A stretch of 64,000 bases of DNA. Source: Chrysophaeum taylorii (lineage: Eukaryota > Sar > Pelagophyceae > Pelagomonadales > Pelagomonadaceae). This document shows positions 52,277-63,062 of this stretch, piece after piece (position 1 is the first letter of the stretch; each line of letters begins with the position of its first letter). The notes below the pieces were generated by a model that saw only the letters and a program-made list of their open reading frames with translations, did no database searches and was not told the origin of the DNA. Made by a program: the position numbers and the translations under genes. The stretch is taken from contig JAQMWT010000010.1 in assembly GCA_029834535.1 (NCBI GenBank), positions 145,420-209,419 of the forward strand, written 5' to 3'.

Positions 52277-53005
52277 GTTCGTCTGGTTCTACTCGAGCAT
52301 GCTCAGGATAGCGAGATGTCGGTTGTGCACTGGCTGAAGACATAAAGTGAAATCAATCTTCACGTGACCGATTTGCGGATGATCTGGAAGGGGAACAACT
52401 ATATTACGGGTAATATCATATGTGAGGCACGTTGTTGTCCAGTGGCAGTTTGGATAATAATCGGCGCGTATTTGGAATCCAGTGGAATAATATGATTTGG
52501 TATTGCGAAATCGTATGTGGACATTAATGATATGGTAGCACACGAGTCAAAATATAAAAAGGAACAATGTTGGGGGACACTGTTTACCTTCATATATTTC
52601 GTTGGAAGTGCATTTTCCGAATGCGGGCAAGTAGTGGAGAGGCTGCCAGTGAAGAAGTTCTCCAGAAATAACAGGTGAGTTGGAATGATAATCGGCTGAA
52701 CAGGTGGTGATGGTTCGTCAGCCTCATCAGCCATGCCGTGCTTCTCATCAAATGATGATAGCGAGGTCTGATCGACATCCCTTGTGGTTTCGGCTGGTGG
52801 TGGTTGGTTGATGGCTGATTGGACCTGTGAAGATAGCGAGGACAGTAACGCTGGTGGTAACGCCGAGATGGCGGAAGCAGTAAAGAAGTTCGGCACATTA
52901 TCGGAGGGATTACCCTGCGTGTTGGAGGCATTCTTGGTATCTGTAGTAGGAGGAGTTGCCGTTGGGGTGGGAGCAGTAGCAGCAGTATGATGTTGTGGCT
53001 CCACG

Positions 53006-53028
53006 TAGTTTAACGACTTTTCGGTCGA
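53006..53028 (-). other. Module-boundary motif upstream of protease
   Basis: Reads ACC GAA AAG TCG TTA AAC TAC = T-E-K-S-L-N-Y in frame. Confidence 0.6.
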
Positions 53029-53640
53029 GGATAGATAAACGTCTACATCACAAATGATGTCTGATGTCTCTGCGAACATGAGTTGTTCGTTTAGGCGAAG
53101 TAAGTCACTATTGTCCTCAGTAGATGTCGTTGACAGAATATCAGCGGATTGCAACAGAGTCTCAAATAACTTGGTGGTGCTCTGTTGTAGCTGAGCCGTG
53201 ATATCATTATCCGTCACCTGCTTCGTAAGTTCACTACACTGCTCTTGCCGTGTATTTAAGGTGTGCTTCGTTCGATCTAACAATTTCATGTTAGATCGAG
53301 AGGACCTGTCGAAAGTGCGAGGGTAAATTGGACGGTCATGGGACTGTCCAGCAGTTTTCTTGGTGACATAAGAGTCACCAGAACGATAATACGATAGGTC
53401 GCTGCGAGAGAAAGGCTGGCGTGCATCGTTAGAGTTACGCAAGCGTCTAGCGTTAAACGTGGAGGATGTTCCAGGTTGAGAAGAAGTAATGGACGCGATT
53501 GTGTTTGCAGTTTGAGTCAGACTTTTGTCTGATAAATCCAGCGTGTTTGTTGGTAGTAATTTGGGCTTTGGTTGTGGTGTCAATCTTCCAACATAAGGCT
53601 GCCAAGAAACAGGGCGTTCTAAGCGTCTCTTGATCGACCC

Positions 53641-53651
53641 ATCTGATACCA
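53641..53651 (-). promoter_or_regulatory. Primer-binding site, initiator tRNA-Met type
   Basis: Minus strand TGGTATCAGAT, 7 nt after the end of LTR L3. TGGTATCAGA is the classical primer-binding site complementary to the 3' end of initiator tRNA-Met in copia elements. It shows that L3 is the 5' LTR of the 43-54 kb element. Confidence 0.8.
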
Positions 53652-53658
53652 CATTATT

Positions 53659-54058
53659 GGAGAGATTCGACCCTCTCCGGGTACGTGGTAGAGACTGCGT
53701 GCAGTCTTAGGCGTGTACAGACCATTCCGCTTGTCACATGCTACTATACAAGGTAAGGATTTAGGCCCTAACTCCTTAAGGACATTAGGTCCCATAGAAG
53801 CGCTCACACTGACAATGAGGAATGAAGCCTCCATTAATTAAACAGACAACCCATACCTGACGGTACGCACCTGGAGGTCTACTCCTTGTTGGAAGTGAAC
53901 TGCAGATCTAGTTCTCCATAGTCTGAGAGTCATAATGGCGGAAGGGCAAGGAAGGAAAGAGGGAAAGCCGTATTGCGGAGAGAAAACCCTCGAGTGGAGA
54001 TAGGTGTGAAAGGAGTGAGGTGTTCCAGTGTCGTACACGTAATAGTGTAGCTCTCTGG
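53659..54058 (-). repeat. LTR L3, shared by two element copies
   Basis: Same family as L1, L2, L4. On one side a primer-binding site and polyprotein follow (5' LTR role); on the other it directly follows a third ORF and purine tract (3' LTR role). Two elements therefore share one LTR. Confidence 0.88.
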
Positions 54059-54196
54059 ACCCCCTCAGCGTGTGAAATAAATGTTTGTGCATTTCAGACG
54101 TTCTTGAGGGCGAAACTTGTGTAAGGTACATGAGAGCAGCGAACAAATTAAACAAACAGCAATAAAACAGGGGAAGAGGTAACATAACAAATTAGT

Positions 54197-56186
54197 TTAG
54201 GAAGATGAGGTTGGGCGAGTCGTGACATTGCGTAAAGAAGCGGCATCCACAACATCAGATGTGTGGTCCAACTCATCATCACTATTATCTTCCAGTTCCT
54301 TTAACTCTGGAGAGGAAGAATCGTGATCTTCGGGTTGGTCGTTAGCAGTATTGTTTGTAGTGATAGCATCACTGAGGGCGACCAGGGGTGCCATGACGGA
54401 AGATAGGAAGGACATAGCTGCGTCCGGTGTTAAAGAATGCAAGTCTGCTGCCGGGATAACATGATCCTGTGCATCAGAAATAGCGGTATGTAAGTTAGGA
54501 GCTGTATCGTCGATTAGAGTTTGCTGTGCCTCGTCATAAGTATTTGGAGGAAACTGTCTAATAGACGAAATGAGTGATCGCGAGATTATGTGAACAAAGA
54601 CAGCAAGGGTAGGCATCATAGCATCTTGGTGCGTTTGGTAGCTTGATAGTATATTATCCAAGAGCGCGACGTGTTTGATATTTTCGGTTACTTGAGCGCT
54701 CAATGTGGCATAAGCTTCTTGTAGCTGAGTTAAGTTATTTAAAGCAGTCGATAGTTGTTGATCTCGTTCCATCAATTGCTGCTCACTGTTAGTAATACGT
54801 GAAGATAGGGATTGAATTTCTCCTTTTAACTGGCGTAGAGATTCAACCACATTGTCGTTAGGTTCGTCTGGCGTGGGTTCTGCAGATGCAGTTTCGACTG
54901 GTGCAGGTGTTTCACCTTCAGACAATTTATTATCTGAAAATGCGTCTATTATGGCAGAGGGATAGCCAACCTGGACTAGCACGTTTTTTAAAGCGGACTG
55001 ATGCTCAGGTGAAAGGTGAAGAAAGTAATCTAACATTGGCGGTACCATCTCGTGAGAAGTGTCATTAAGCTGGTAAAAGACATCATTAACGAAACTTTCA
55101 ATGAGCACATTAAGTAGCTCGTCAGGATTGGTCACGACACAGATTTCATCTTCAACCGACTGTAGTAATGACCGAGCCGCTACAAGAATCTCGAGATTTA
55201 CGTTCGAGATATAAGGCAGCTGTAGCAAGAGGGGAGCGTTGGCGTCAGGGTTTACGATGATTTTAGAAGCATCTAAGTTATGGATAGCCATACATTTCAT
55301 GAGCGCCTCTTTAAGCAGCTTGTTGATTGCAATGGACTTCCCAAAGCGGAGAATGATAGCTCTCATGTGTGCAGCTGGATCATTATAGCAAGAAAGATGA
55401 AAGGACTGTCGGCTGTTCCTAATTAACGCTGTCCCGTGCTGCGACAAATTACACATGACACAGATCAGAATAAAAAATGGACGCGGTACGTCAAAACAAT
55501 GCGAAGCATGTTGATCTGACGCAAGGTGGTCCTCGATGATTTTAGTGATTTTGTCCGTTTTAAGCTCATCTTCGGTGCATATGGCGAGTACAAGGGGTGT
55601 ACCCAGCGCATCGGTTTTGTTAAAGCACTTCGTACACGCCACGTGTACTTTGACAACGCCTTAAATGGGTGGGTATCGACGAAATACCCTCGTTTGTCGG
55701 TATATTAGGAGCGTTACGGATGCGCTTCGCCTTTAGACACAATAGTGAGCTCAGGAAGTGGAGGTTGTCAGCACAGTTATTTTGTTGTGCCTCCGTAAGC
55801 AGTTGTTGGATGGATTGATGCCAACATTGAGGATCCTTAGGTGATTGTAGCAAAAAAATCGGTGGCTGGGTGCCAAGTGAAAGAACGTTCCCCGACATCA
55901 TCGCCATAGCATCCAATTTACAATGCTTACGGAGAAAGTACTCTGTGTTTGCCACATGCGATTTAGTTTGATGTTGCGCTGTTTGAGATTTAGGAATCAC
56001 TGGCGAGGACTGATTTCCTTGAGCAACCGAAAGATACGTTTGATGCTTCCGATTAGGAGAACTAGTCGGAGCAACGCCTAGGTTTAGTGCATTAAATGGA
56101 GAGGATAATGATGCTATGCCGCCACGTCCACGGTTCAATACAGAGTAACGTCGGCTCGCAGCATCCTTGTTCTTGGCAGGGTTCAT
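54197..56186 (-). pseudogene. Third ORF of copia-type element, copy 2
   Basis: ATG at 56186 (MNPAKNKDAASRRYSVLNRG), one frameshift near 55640, then open to 54197. Same architecture as copy 1: CTKC and CVMC pairs, RNSRQSFHLSCYNDPAAHMR, heptad-rich region around LKGEIQSLSSRITNSEQQLM, Asp/Glu/Ser-rich end. It follows the RNase H fragment at 56.3-56.7 kb and precedes LTR L3. Closest copy to copy 3. Confidence 0.78.
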
Positions 56187-56267
56187 TTTGTAGGGGTCCT
56201 CACATTGCGTATTTCGCTTCACATTTTTTTTTTTTTGGCGAGCCACGATGCCGTTTTATATGAGGGT

Positions 56268-56290
56268 TAGTTTAACGTCGTTTCGGACAT
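56268..56290 (-). other. Module-boundary motif, copy 2 element, at the end of the pol frame
   Basis: In the RNase H frame reads TCC GAA ACG ACG TTA AAC TAA = S-E-T-T-L-N-stop. Confidence 0.6.
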
Positions 56291-56305
56291 AGTGAGGGGT
56301 AAGGA

Positions 56306-56739
56306 TTAAACATGATGTAAGCGAATGCGTTTTAGAAGTACGTAATCGCAAATACGAAACCAGCGTGAGCTAATAGCTTTGGCCTTAGTCGCACTGTCAG
56401 GATTATTTGATAGATGCATAGCAGAAGCAGAATCCCCAAGTATAGGACTCTTACGTATGAACGACATGTCCGATGGGAGAGGGTTGTCATGAGCATCATA
56501 ATCTAATAACAAATTTTTCCCAGGAGGTTGGCGAAGATAGTATTGTGGGTTTATAGCGAATGCCATTTCCGTTAACAATTTGCGTAACCAGACCACATCA
56601 TCAGCACACATATTAGGGGCAATGAGTTCACTCTCATGCGTAGAAGTAGCTGTGATAGGCTGTAGTTTGGACTTCCAGGTGATGAGAGAACCGAACAAAA
56701 AGATAGCGTAGCCAGTTGTAGACTTGCGGTCTCGTTCAT
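56306..56739 (-). pseudogene. RNase H fragment of copy 2 element
   Basis: RDRKSTTGYAIFLFGSLITW, STHESELIAPNMCADDVVWL, SPILGDSASAMHLSNNPDSA, SRWFRICDYVLLKRIRLHHV. It begins exactly where LTR L4 ends, inside the copia RNase H start (..YEQ/RDRKSTTG), so L4 landed in this gene. Confidence 0.85.
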
Positions 56740-57138
56740 AGAGAGATTTGACCCTCTCCGGGTACATGGTAGAGACTGCGTGCAGTACTAAGCGTGTACA
56801 GACCATTCCGCTTGTCACGTGCTACTACACAAGGTAGGGATTTAAGCCCTAACTCCTTAAGGACATTAGGTCCCATAGAAGCGTTTACACTGACAACGAG
56901 GAACGAAGCCCCCATTACTTAAACAGACAACCCCATACCTGACGGTACGCACCTGGAGGTCTACTCCTTGTTGGAAGTGAACTGCAGATCTAATTCTTCA
57001 TAATCTGAGATAAAAGGGCGGAAGGGTAAGGAAGGAAAGAGGGAAAGCCGTATTACGGAGAGAAAACCCTCTTGCAGAGATAGGTGTGAAAGGCGTGAAA
57101 TGTTCCAGTGTCGTACACATAATAGTGTAGCTCTCTGG
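56740..57138 (-). repeat. LTR L4, 3' LTR of copy 3, inserted in copy 2 RNase H
   Basis: Same family as L1-L3. It follows the third ORF of copy 3 and a purine tract and abuts the copy 2 RNase H fragment. Confidence 0.85.
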
Positions 57139-57255
57139 ACCCCCTCAACGTGTGAAAGGATGGTTTATGCATTTCAGACGTTCTTGAGGCGGAACTTGTG
57201 CAATATACGTGAGAACAACGAACAATGAAACAGACAACAAAACATGGCAAGTTAA

Positions 57256-59509
57256 TTATGATTTCGAGCGTGTTGTGATATTATGTAAGGAAGTAGTATC
57301 GGTATCCACAACATCAGATGTGTGGTCCAATTCATCCTCGCTATTATCGTCCAGTTCCTTTAATTCTGGAGAAGACGAGTTGTGATCATCGGAGGATAGG
57401 TCGTTAGCGTTATTGTGTGTAGTCATAGCATCACTCAAGGTGACCAAGGGTGCCATAACAGACGAGAGGAAGGACATAGCAGCGTCTGGTGTTAGAGCGT
57501 GTAGATCCAAAGCAGGAATAACATGATCCTGTGCATCAGACATAGCTGCATGTAAACTGTGAGCTGCTTCGTCGATTAGAACTTGCTGTGCCTCATCATA
57601 CGTATCTGGGGGGAACTGTCCAATTGACGAAATGAGCGAGCTTGAAATTATGTGGACAAAGACAGCGAAGGTTGGGATTATATTGTCCTGGTGCATCTGA
57701 AGACTTGAAAGGATGTTATCTAAGATGGACACATGCTTAAAGTTTTCGGTCACTTGCGCGTTTGGGGTGTCGTAAGCTTCTTGCATCTGAGTAAGCGTAG
57801 TTAGCGTAACCGATAGCTGTTGATCTCGTGCCATCAATTGCTGCTCACTATTAGTGAGACGTGAGGATAAAGACGGAATCTCTTCTTTCAATTGGCGTAG
57901 AGATTCGGCCATATTGTCGTTAGCTTTATCTGGCGTGGGTTCAGCGGGTGGATTATCAATTGGTGCGGGGATAGCATCTTCAGATGAGGTACTAGCTGAA
58001 AAGGCATCAATGATGGCAGAAGGGTAGCCAACCTGGACTAGCACGTTTTTAAAGGCTGACTGATGATCAGGTGAAAGTTGGCGAAAGTAGTTAAGCATTG
58101 GCGGTACCGTCTCGGAAGAAGTCGCGTTAAGTTGGTGAGAAACGTCATTAACGAAGCGTTCAATGAGCACATTAAGTAGCTCATCAGGGTTGGTCACTAC
58201 ACACACACTTTATCCTCAATGGACTGTAACAAAGACCAAGCTGCTACAAGGATCTCGAGATTTACGCTTGAGATATAAGGCAGCTGTAGCAAGAGAGGGG
58301 CATTAGCGTCAGGGTTGGTAATGATTTTAGAAACATCGATATTAAAGCTTTCCATACACTGCATGAGCGCTTCTTTGAGCAGCTTGTTAATAGCAATGGA
58401 CTTTCCAAGGCGGAGGATGATAGCTCCTTTGTGTGCAGCAGGATCATTACAACATGAAAGGTGAAAGGATTGTCGATTATTGCGAATCAACGCTATTCCG
58501 TGGTGGGATAGGTTGCACATGACGCAAATCAACAGAAAGAAGGGACGCGGTACGTCGAAACAATGCGATGCGTGTTGTTCAGACGCGAGATTATCTTCAA
58601 TGATTTGCCTTATCTTGTCCGTTTTAGGCTCATCTTCAGTGCATATGATGAGTACAGGGGGGGTGTGCCCGGCGTGTCGGTTTTATTATAGCACCTGGTA
58701 CACGCCACATGTACTTTGACAACCCCTTTAATGGGTGGGCCGGTTGGCAGCCGGAACGTTCGCAGTGTAACGGGGTATGGCCGGGGGGCGAATACGGAAG
58801 GTTATCGACGAGTTTGTTGTCAGTCACATCGCGGTCCCCTCGTCGCATGGCGACAAGCTTGATGGCCACTCTCCGCCGACCGACCTTTCGGCGCTCCTCG
58901 TCTACAGGCCCGTGATTCCGGGCTGGCTCCTGTCGGTCCGGCCTGGCTCCCATGCTCGGGAGAGGTCTGAAGTTAGTTAGTTAGTTAGTTAGTTTAATGG
59001 GTGGAAAGCGATGATAGCGTATACCTTCGTTGGGCGAGATATGAGGCGCGTTCCTGATGCGTTTTGCCTTCACACAGAACAAGGAACTCAAAAAAGTGGA
59101 CATTATCTGCGAAATTTGTTTGTTGTGCTTCCGTAAGCAGTTGATGCATGGACTAATGCCAACATTGGGGGTCTTTAGGTGGTGGCAGCAGAAAATTTGG
59201 TGGCTGGGCACCATGCGCCATAACATTCCCTGACATCATCGCCATCACATCGAACTTACAGTGTTTGAGCAGGAAGTACTCGGGCCTTGCTGCTTGTGGT
59301 TTAGTTGATGACTTGGGTGTCACGGGCGTGGACTGATTTCCTTGAGCAACCGACAGATACGTTTGATGCTTCCGATTAGGAGAACTAGTCGGAGCAACGC
59401 CTGGATTTAATGCATTAAAAGGGGAGGATAGTGATGACACGCCACCGCGGCCACGATTCAGTACAGAATAACGACGGCTCGCAGCATCCTTATTCTTGGT
59501 TGGGTTCAT
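57256..59509 (-). pseudogene. Third ORF of copia-type element, copy 3 (interrupted by a LINE)
   Basis: ATG at 59509 (MNPTKNKDAASRR). Frames change near 59153 and 58200 and a LINE fragment sits at 58739-58992. Motifs as in copies 1 and 2 (LICVMCNLSHHG, RQSFHLSCCNDPAAHKGAII, QLKEEIPSLSSRLTNSEQQL, SEDELDHTSDVV). The CTKC pair has decayed (VPGAIIKPT frame). Upstream the sequence is cut by the Helitron-like repeat H8, so its pol is missing. Confidence 0.78.
58739..58992 (+). mobile_element. LINE 3' UTR fragment with (TTAG)n tail
   Basis: 254 bp, same 3' end as the other LINE fragments, flanked by a perfect 12-bp duplication TTTAATGGGTGG (58727-58738 and 58993-59004). Removing it restores the third ORF (FPPIK / GLSKYMWRV). 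Confidence 0.92.
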
Positions 59510-59605
59510 CTTAGAAAAATCCCCGCATTGCGTATTTCATTGCATTTCACATCTTAGCGAGCCACTGTTCCGTTGTATCCTTACTACTAATCGACAGATG
59601 TTTGT

Positions 59606-60121
<516 letters not shown>

Positions 60122-60359
60122 TTGTTTGTCTTTAAATGTCTAAGAGGGGGTGTGTGTGTTTGTCTTTAAATGTCGAGTGCTAAGAGGGGGGGGGGGGTTG
60201 TCTTTAAATGTCGAGTGCTAAGAGGGGGGGGGGGGGTTGTCTTTAAATGTCGACTGCTAAGAGGGGTGTGTGTGGGGAGCATGAAGGATGTGGGTGGGTT
60301 TGTGGGGTATGAGGGATGTGGGGGGGGTTGTCCCTCGATTTAGGGTAAGGATCAGGTAG

Positions 60360-60960
60360 GCCCGCGAGCCAGACAGTGATCCTCCAAGCCGTCTACGGCG
60401 ACCTCGCAGACTGTTTCCACGACCCGCGGCGGCTCTTTCAGCGCGCCATTCTCACGCCCCGTCGAAACGATGTTGTCGATGCTGACAACGCGCGCATGAC
60501 CGCGGCCTTTTTTCCCGGAGACGAGGCGTCGGAGTTCTTTTCGGCCGACTAGGTTGGGTCGGAAGACGACGCCTCGCTCTCAAGAGTCGAGTTTTGAACT
60601 CCCTGACAACCAACGGCATGCTGACTTTGATCGCGAGCTTAAAGTCTTCGCAACCTCGACCCGTCGCACGGCCACTGCAACCACTGATCGATCGTGTCGT
60701 TGTCACCGAGGCTCCTCCAACCTGTATCCCTTAAGGCCCGCCGACGCCAAACGATAACCAAGAGCCAGGGCCAGACGCCCCGCGAGGTCGGCGTCCTCTT
60801 GGCGAGCCCGTCTTCTGCCACGTCCAGCTCTACGTGGCTCTCTGTCGATCGGCAACCCCGAGGATCCTCTTCTGGGTCGACGACTCCACCCTACCACGTG
60901 CTGCGCAATACCGATAAGCCCTCCCGGCGTCTACACGCGCACTATAGGTTAACTTACTGG
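60360..60960 (+). pseudogene. PIF1/Helitron helicase fragment in H8
   Basis: Plus-strand pieces: ILTPRRNDVVDADNARMTAA, FFPGDEASEFFSAD, FELPDNQRHADFDRELK (from the FLNSLT..G.P segment), RTATATTDRS, ITKSQGQTPREVGVLLASPS and FCHVQLYVALCRSATPR in shifting frames. Same order as H2. Confidence 0.65.
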
Positions 60961-61305
60961 GACCAGGTGAACTTACTGGAACCAGGAACTTACTGGGGTT
61001 AGAGATTGGGATTAGGTGAACCTAGTGACCAGGTGAACTAACTGAGCACCAAGTGCGAACTTACTGGGGCTTTTAGAGTAAACGGTTTAGCGGCGTGTGC
61101 GGATCAAAGCAGCTTAGATTGGCGGGGGTGAGAGCGACGAGCTCGAAGGAGAGTGGGGTGAGTGGTGTGGGTTTACGCCGAACTACGAGATTGGGTTTAC
61201 GCCGAATTTACTGGGGTTAGAGATTGGACTAGGTGAACTTAACGGGAACGCGCTGCCTGCTGTAGAGATTGATAGGTGAACTTACTGGCCTGCACTTACG
61301 CGGAT

Positions 61306-61327
61306 TAATTTAACGTCATTTCGCATG
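61306..61327 (-). other. Module-boundary motif, copy 4
   Basis: TGC GAA ATG ACG TTA AAT TAA. Eighth and most diverged occurrence, at the end of the pol frame. Confidence 0.5.
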
Positions 61328-63055
61328 TGAAGGGTAAGGGTCAAAGCCATCTTATTGGACTATGGGTTGTTGTAAGCCAAGTAACGTGCGAAATCCGCTG
61401 AAGAGCGGAGCTCCGCCGGGTTTAGTAAACCGTCGCGATGTTTTGAGTACCGATACGATGCGCGATTTCCATACGTTTTAACTGCGTAGTCGCGAATACG
61501 AAACCAGCGTGTGCTTATGCCAGCCTTAGTCGCACTGTCGGCATCACGATGACGGATAGCAGAAGAGTCTCCAAGCATAAGACTGTTACGATGAACGCAC
61601 ACGTCCGATGGGAGGAGGTTGTCGAGACCGCATCTAGTAACGCAACTTTTCCTCAAGGTCGGCGAACATAGTAGTGAGGATTTATAGCGAATGCCATTTC
61701 CGTTAACAATTTGCGTAACCAGACCCATCATCGGCACACATATTAAGGAGATAAGTTCACTCATGCGTAGAAGTGAGCCGTCGAGGCTGCAACTGACTTT
61801 TTGATGAGAACCAAACAAAATGGCGGAAGCCAGTTGTAGACTTGCGGTCTTGTTCATAAGAGGGTGCGTTATCGGCATCAACGAACGCGACCAATGGATC
61901 AAAGTTACCTGAATTGGCTTGTTCTTTAGTGTAATCCAACATGGTTGCCATGTCAGTACGATTGCCGATGTCAAAGTCTAAGATGGTCCATTAGAGCGGA
62001 AGAGCCAGAGTAGTACCAGAGTCGAAGATTGCGATTTTCGGGCTTGCGCAAGTAGCGGAGCGTCCCTGTCGTACTTGAACGTATGCAAATGCTGGATTAT
62101 GCATCCTCGGGAACAACGACTAAGGCTTTGGATAGATCAGGGCGACAGGCCAATTGTACAAAACTGCGCTTTGCAGTAGCAAAACGTATAAGAATAACTT
62201 GTCCATGTCAGAAGACGCCTCCAGTTTTGCAGTGGTTGATGCTGACATCGGTGTAGAGGTGGACGAAGTTACATCAAATGGGGTCTTGAACAATGCATCA
62301 AGTTTAGCTGACAGTCCGTGATGGCAAACCATCAGTAGCGCATGCGCATGCCTGAGCATGACTTCTTGCCGTGTCGACTGAGTATTCCTTTTTCAGGCTT
62401 GTGGAATTCACGACGTAGATTTTCCGAAGTGCGCGCGATGACGACGTCATCCACTGAGCGTGCAAATTAAACGTAGCATCAGCTTGACTTTAGCGTAAAT
62501 GCGTTTCTGTTCGAAACGTATATAGCATAATGAGCCAGCCGCTTTATGGTTTGATTCCAAAGGGCGCGGCTCTGTCGCATCCATAGAGAGATTTAGTAGT
62601 TTTGGGAGACGACGGCCGATATTTGGTATCTTCAGGATCGAGAAGGTAAATGCCTTCTGGCAGTTTGACGAGCATGAGAGTCGATGGGAGCTTGAAAGCG
62701 TTAGGTACGTCGACGGTAGACGGAAGTCGCAGATGGGCTGCTAGTGCCAGAACGCAACGGATGCTGGGTACTGTGCCACGGGCTGTCGTTGAAAAATCGG
62801 TGCCCATAGGCAAGAATCCTCGTAGGACCAGGCGTGCTTTATGTTTAGATAGTAACCAGCAGCATTGGTTTTATACGTAGAACGAGGCGGGTGTCAATGG
62901 CTTTGAGTTGACCATTGGCAGCGCGAGTTTAAAGCAGCCAAACTTAACAATATCAAAAACTTTTGAGATAGCGGAGATGTGCTTTATGATCAGCGTCTGA
63001 GGTTAACCTTAGGCAGTTCAACTCATATTCATCAATTTTATTATCTTGGCTTGAA
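61306..63055 (-). pseudogene. Copia RT-RNase H relic, copy 4, with many small deletions
   Basis: Read on the minus strand from 63055: KIDEYELNCLRLT, VDVPNAFKLPSTLMLVKLPE and GIYLLDPEDTKYRPSSPKTT (RT palm region), then FDPLVAFVDADNAPSYEQDR, RKSTTGFRHFVWFSS, STHE and RWFRIRDYAVKTYGNRASYR (RNase H). Very many 1-5 base deletions. It ends with a boundary motif at 61306-61327 reading C-E-M-T-L-N-stop. Same family as copy 1. It is enclosed by H8 and H10. Confidence 0.75.
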
Positions 63056-63062
63056 TTTTATA

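Larger units (their letters stand above)
52399..53652 (-). pseudogene. N-terminal polyprotein region and aspartic protease
   Basis: Frame opening in the primer-binding site (GTG at 53652; no early ATG). Residues 1-200 are basic and polar with no zinc knuckle, followed by the boundary motif SSTEKSLNYVEP (53006-53028), a Pro/Thr-rich linker, and a retropepsin-like site CSFLYFDSCATISLMSTYDF (D-S-C in place of D-S/T-G) followed by the beta-rich PIIIQTATGQQ. The frame breaks at 52399 and the protease continues in another frame to ~52290. No canonical Gag is visible 5' of the protease. Confidence 0.7.
43258..54058 (-). mobile_element. Copia-like element with DNA methyltransferase-like domain and third ORF
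   Basis: Minus-strand order: LTR L3 (54058-53659), primer-binding site (53651-53641), N-terminal region and protease (53652-52399), methyltransferase-like domain (52276-51305), unknown region (51295-50480), integrase (50431-49093, ending at a LINE insertion), RT (48361-46013), RNase H (45967-45317), third ORF (45288-43258). Five copies of the boundary motif lie at 53006, 50016, 47196, 45289 and 44000. Several frameshifts and stops. Confidence 0.8.
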
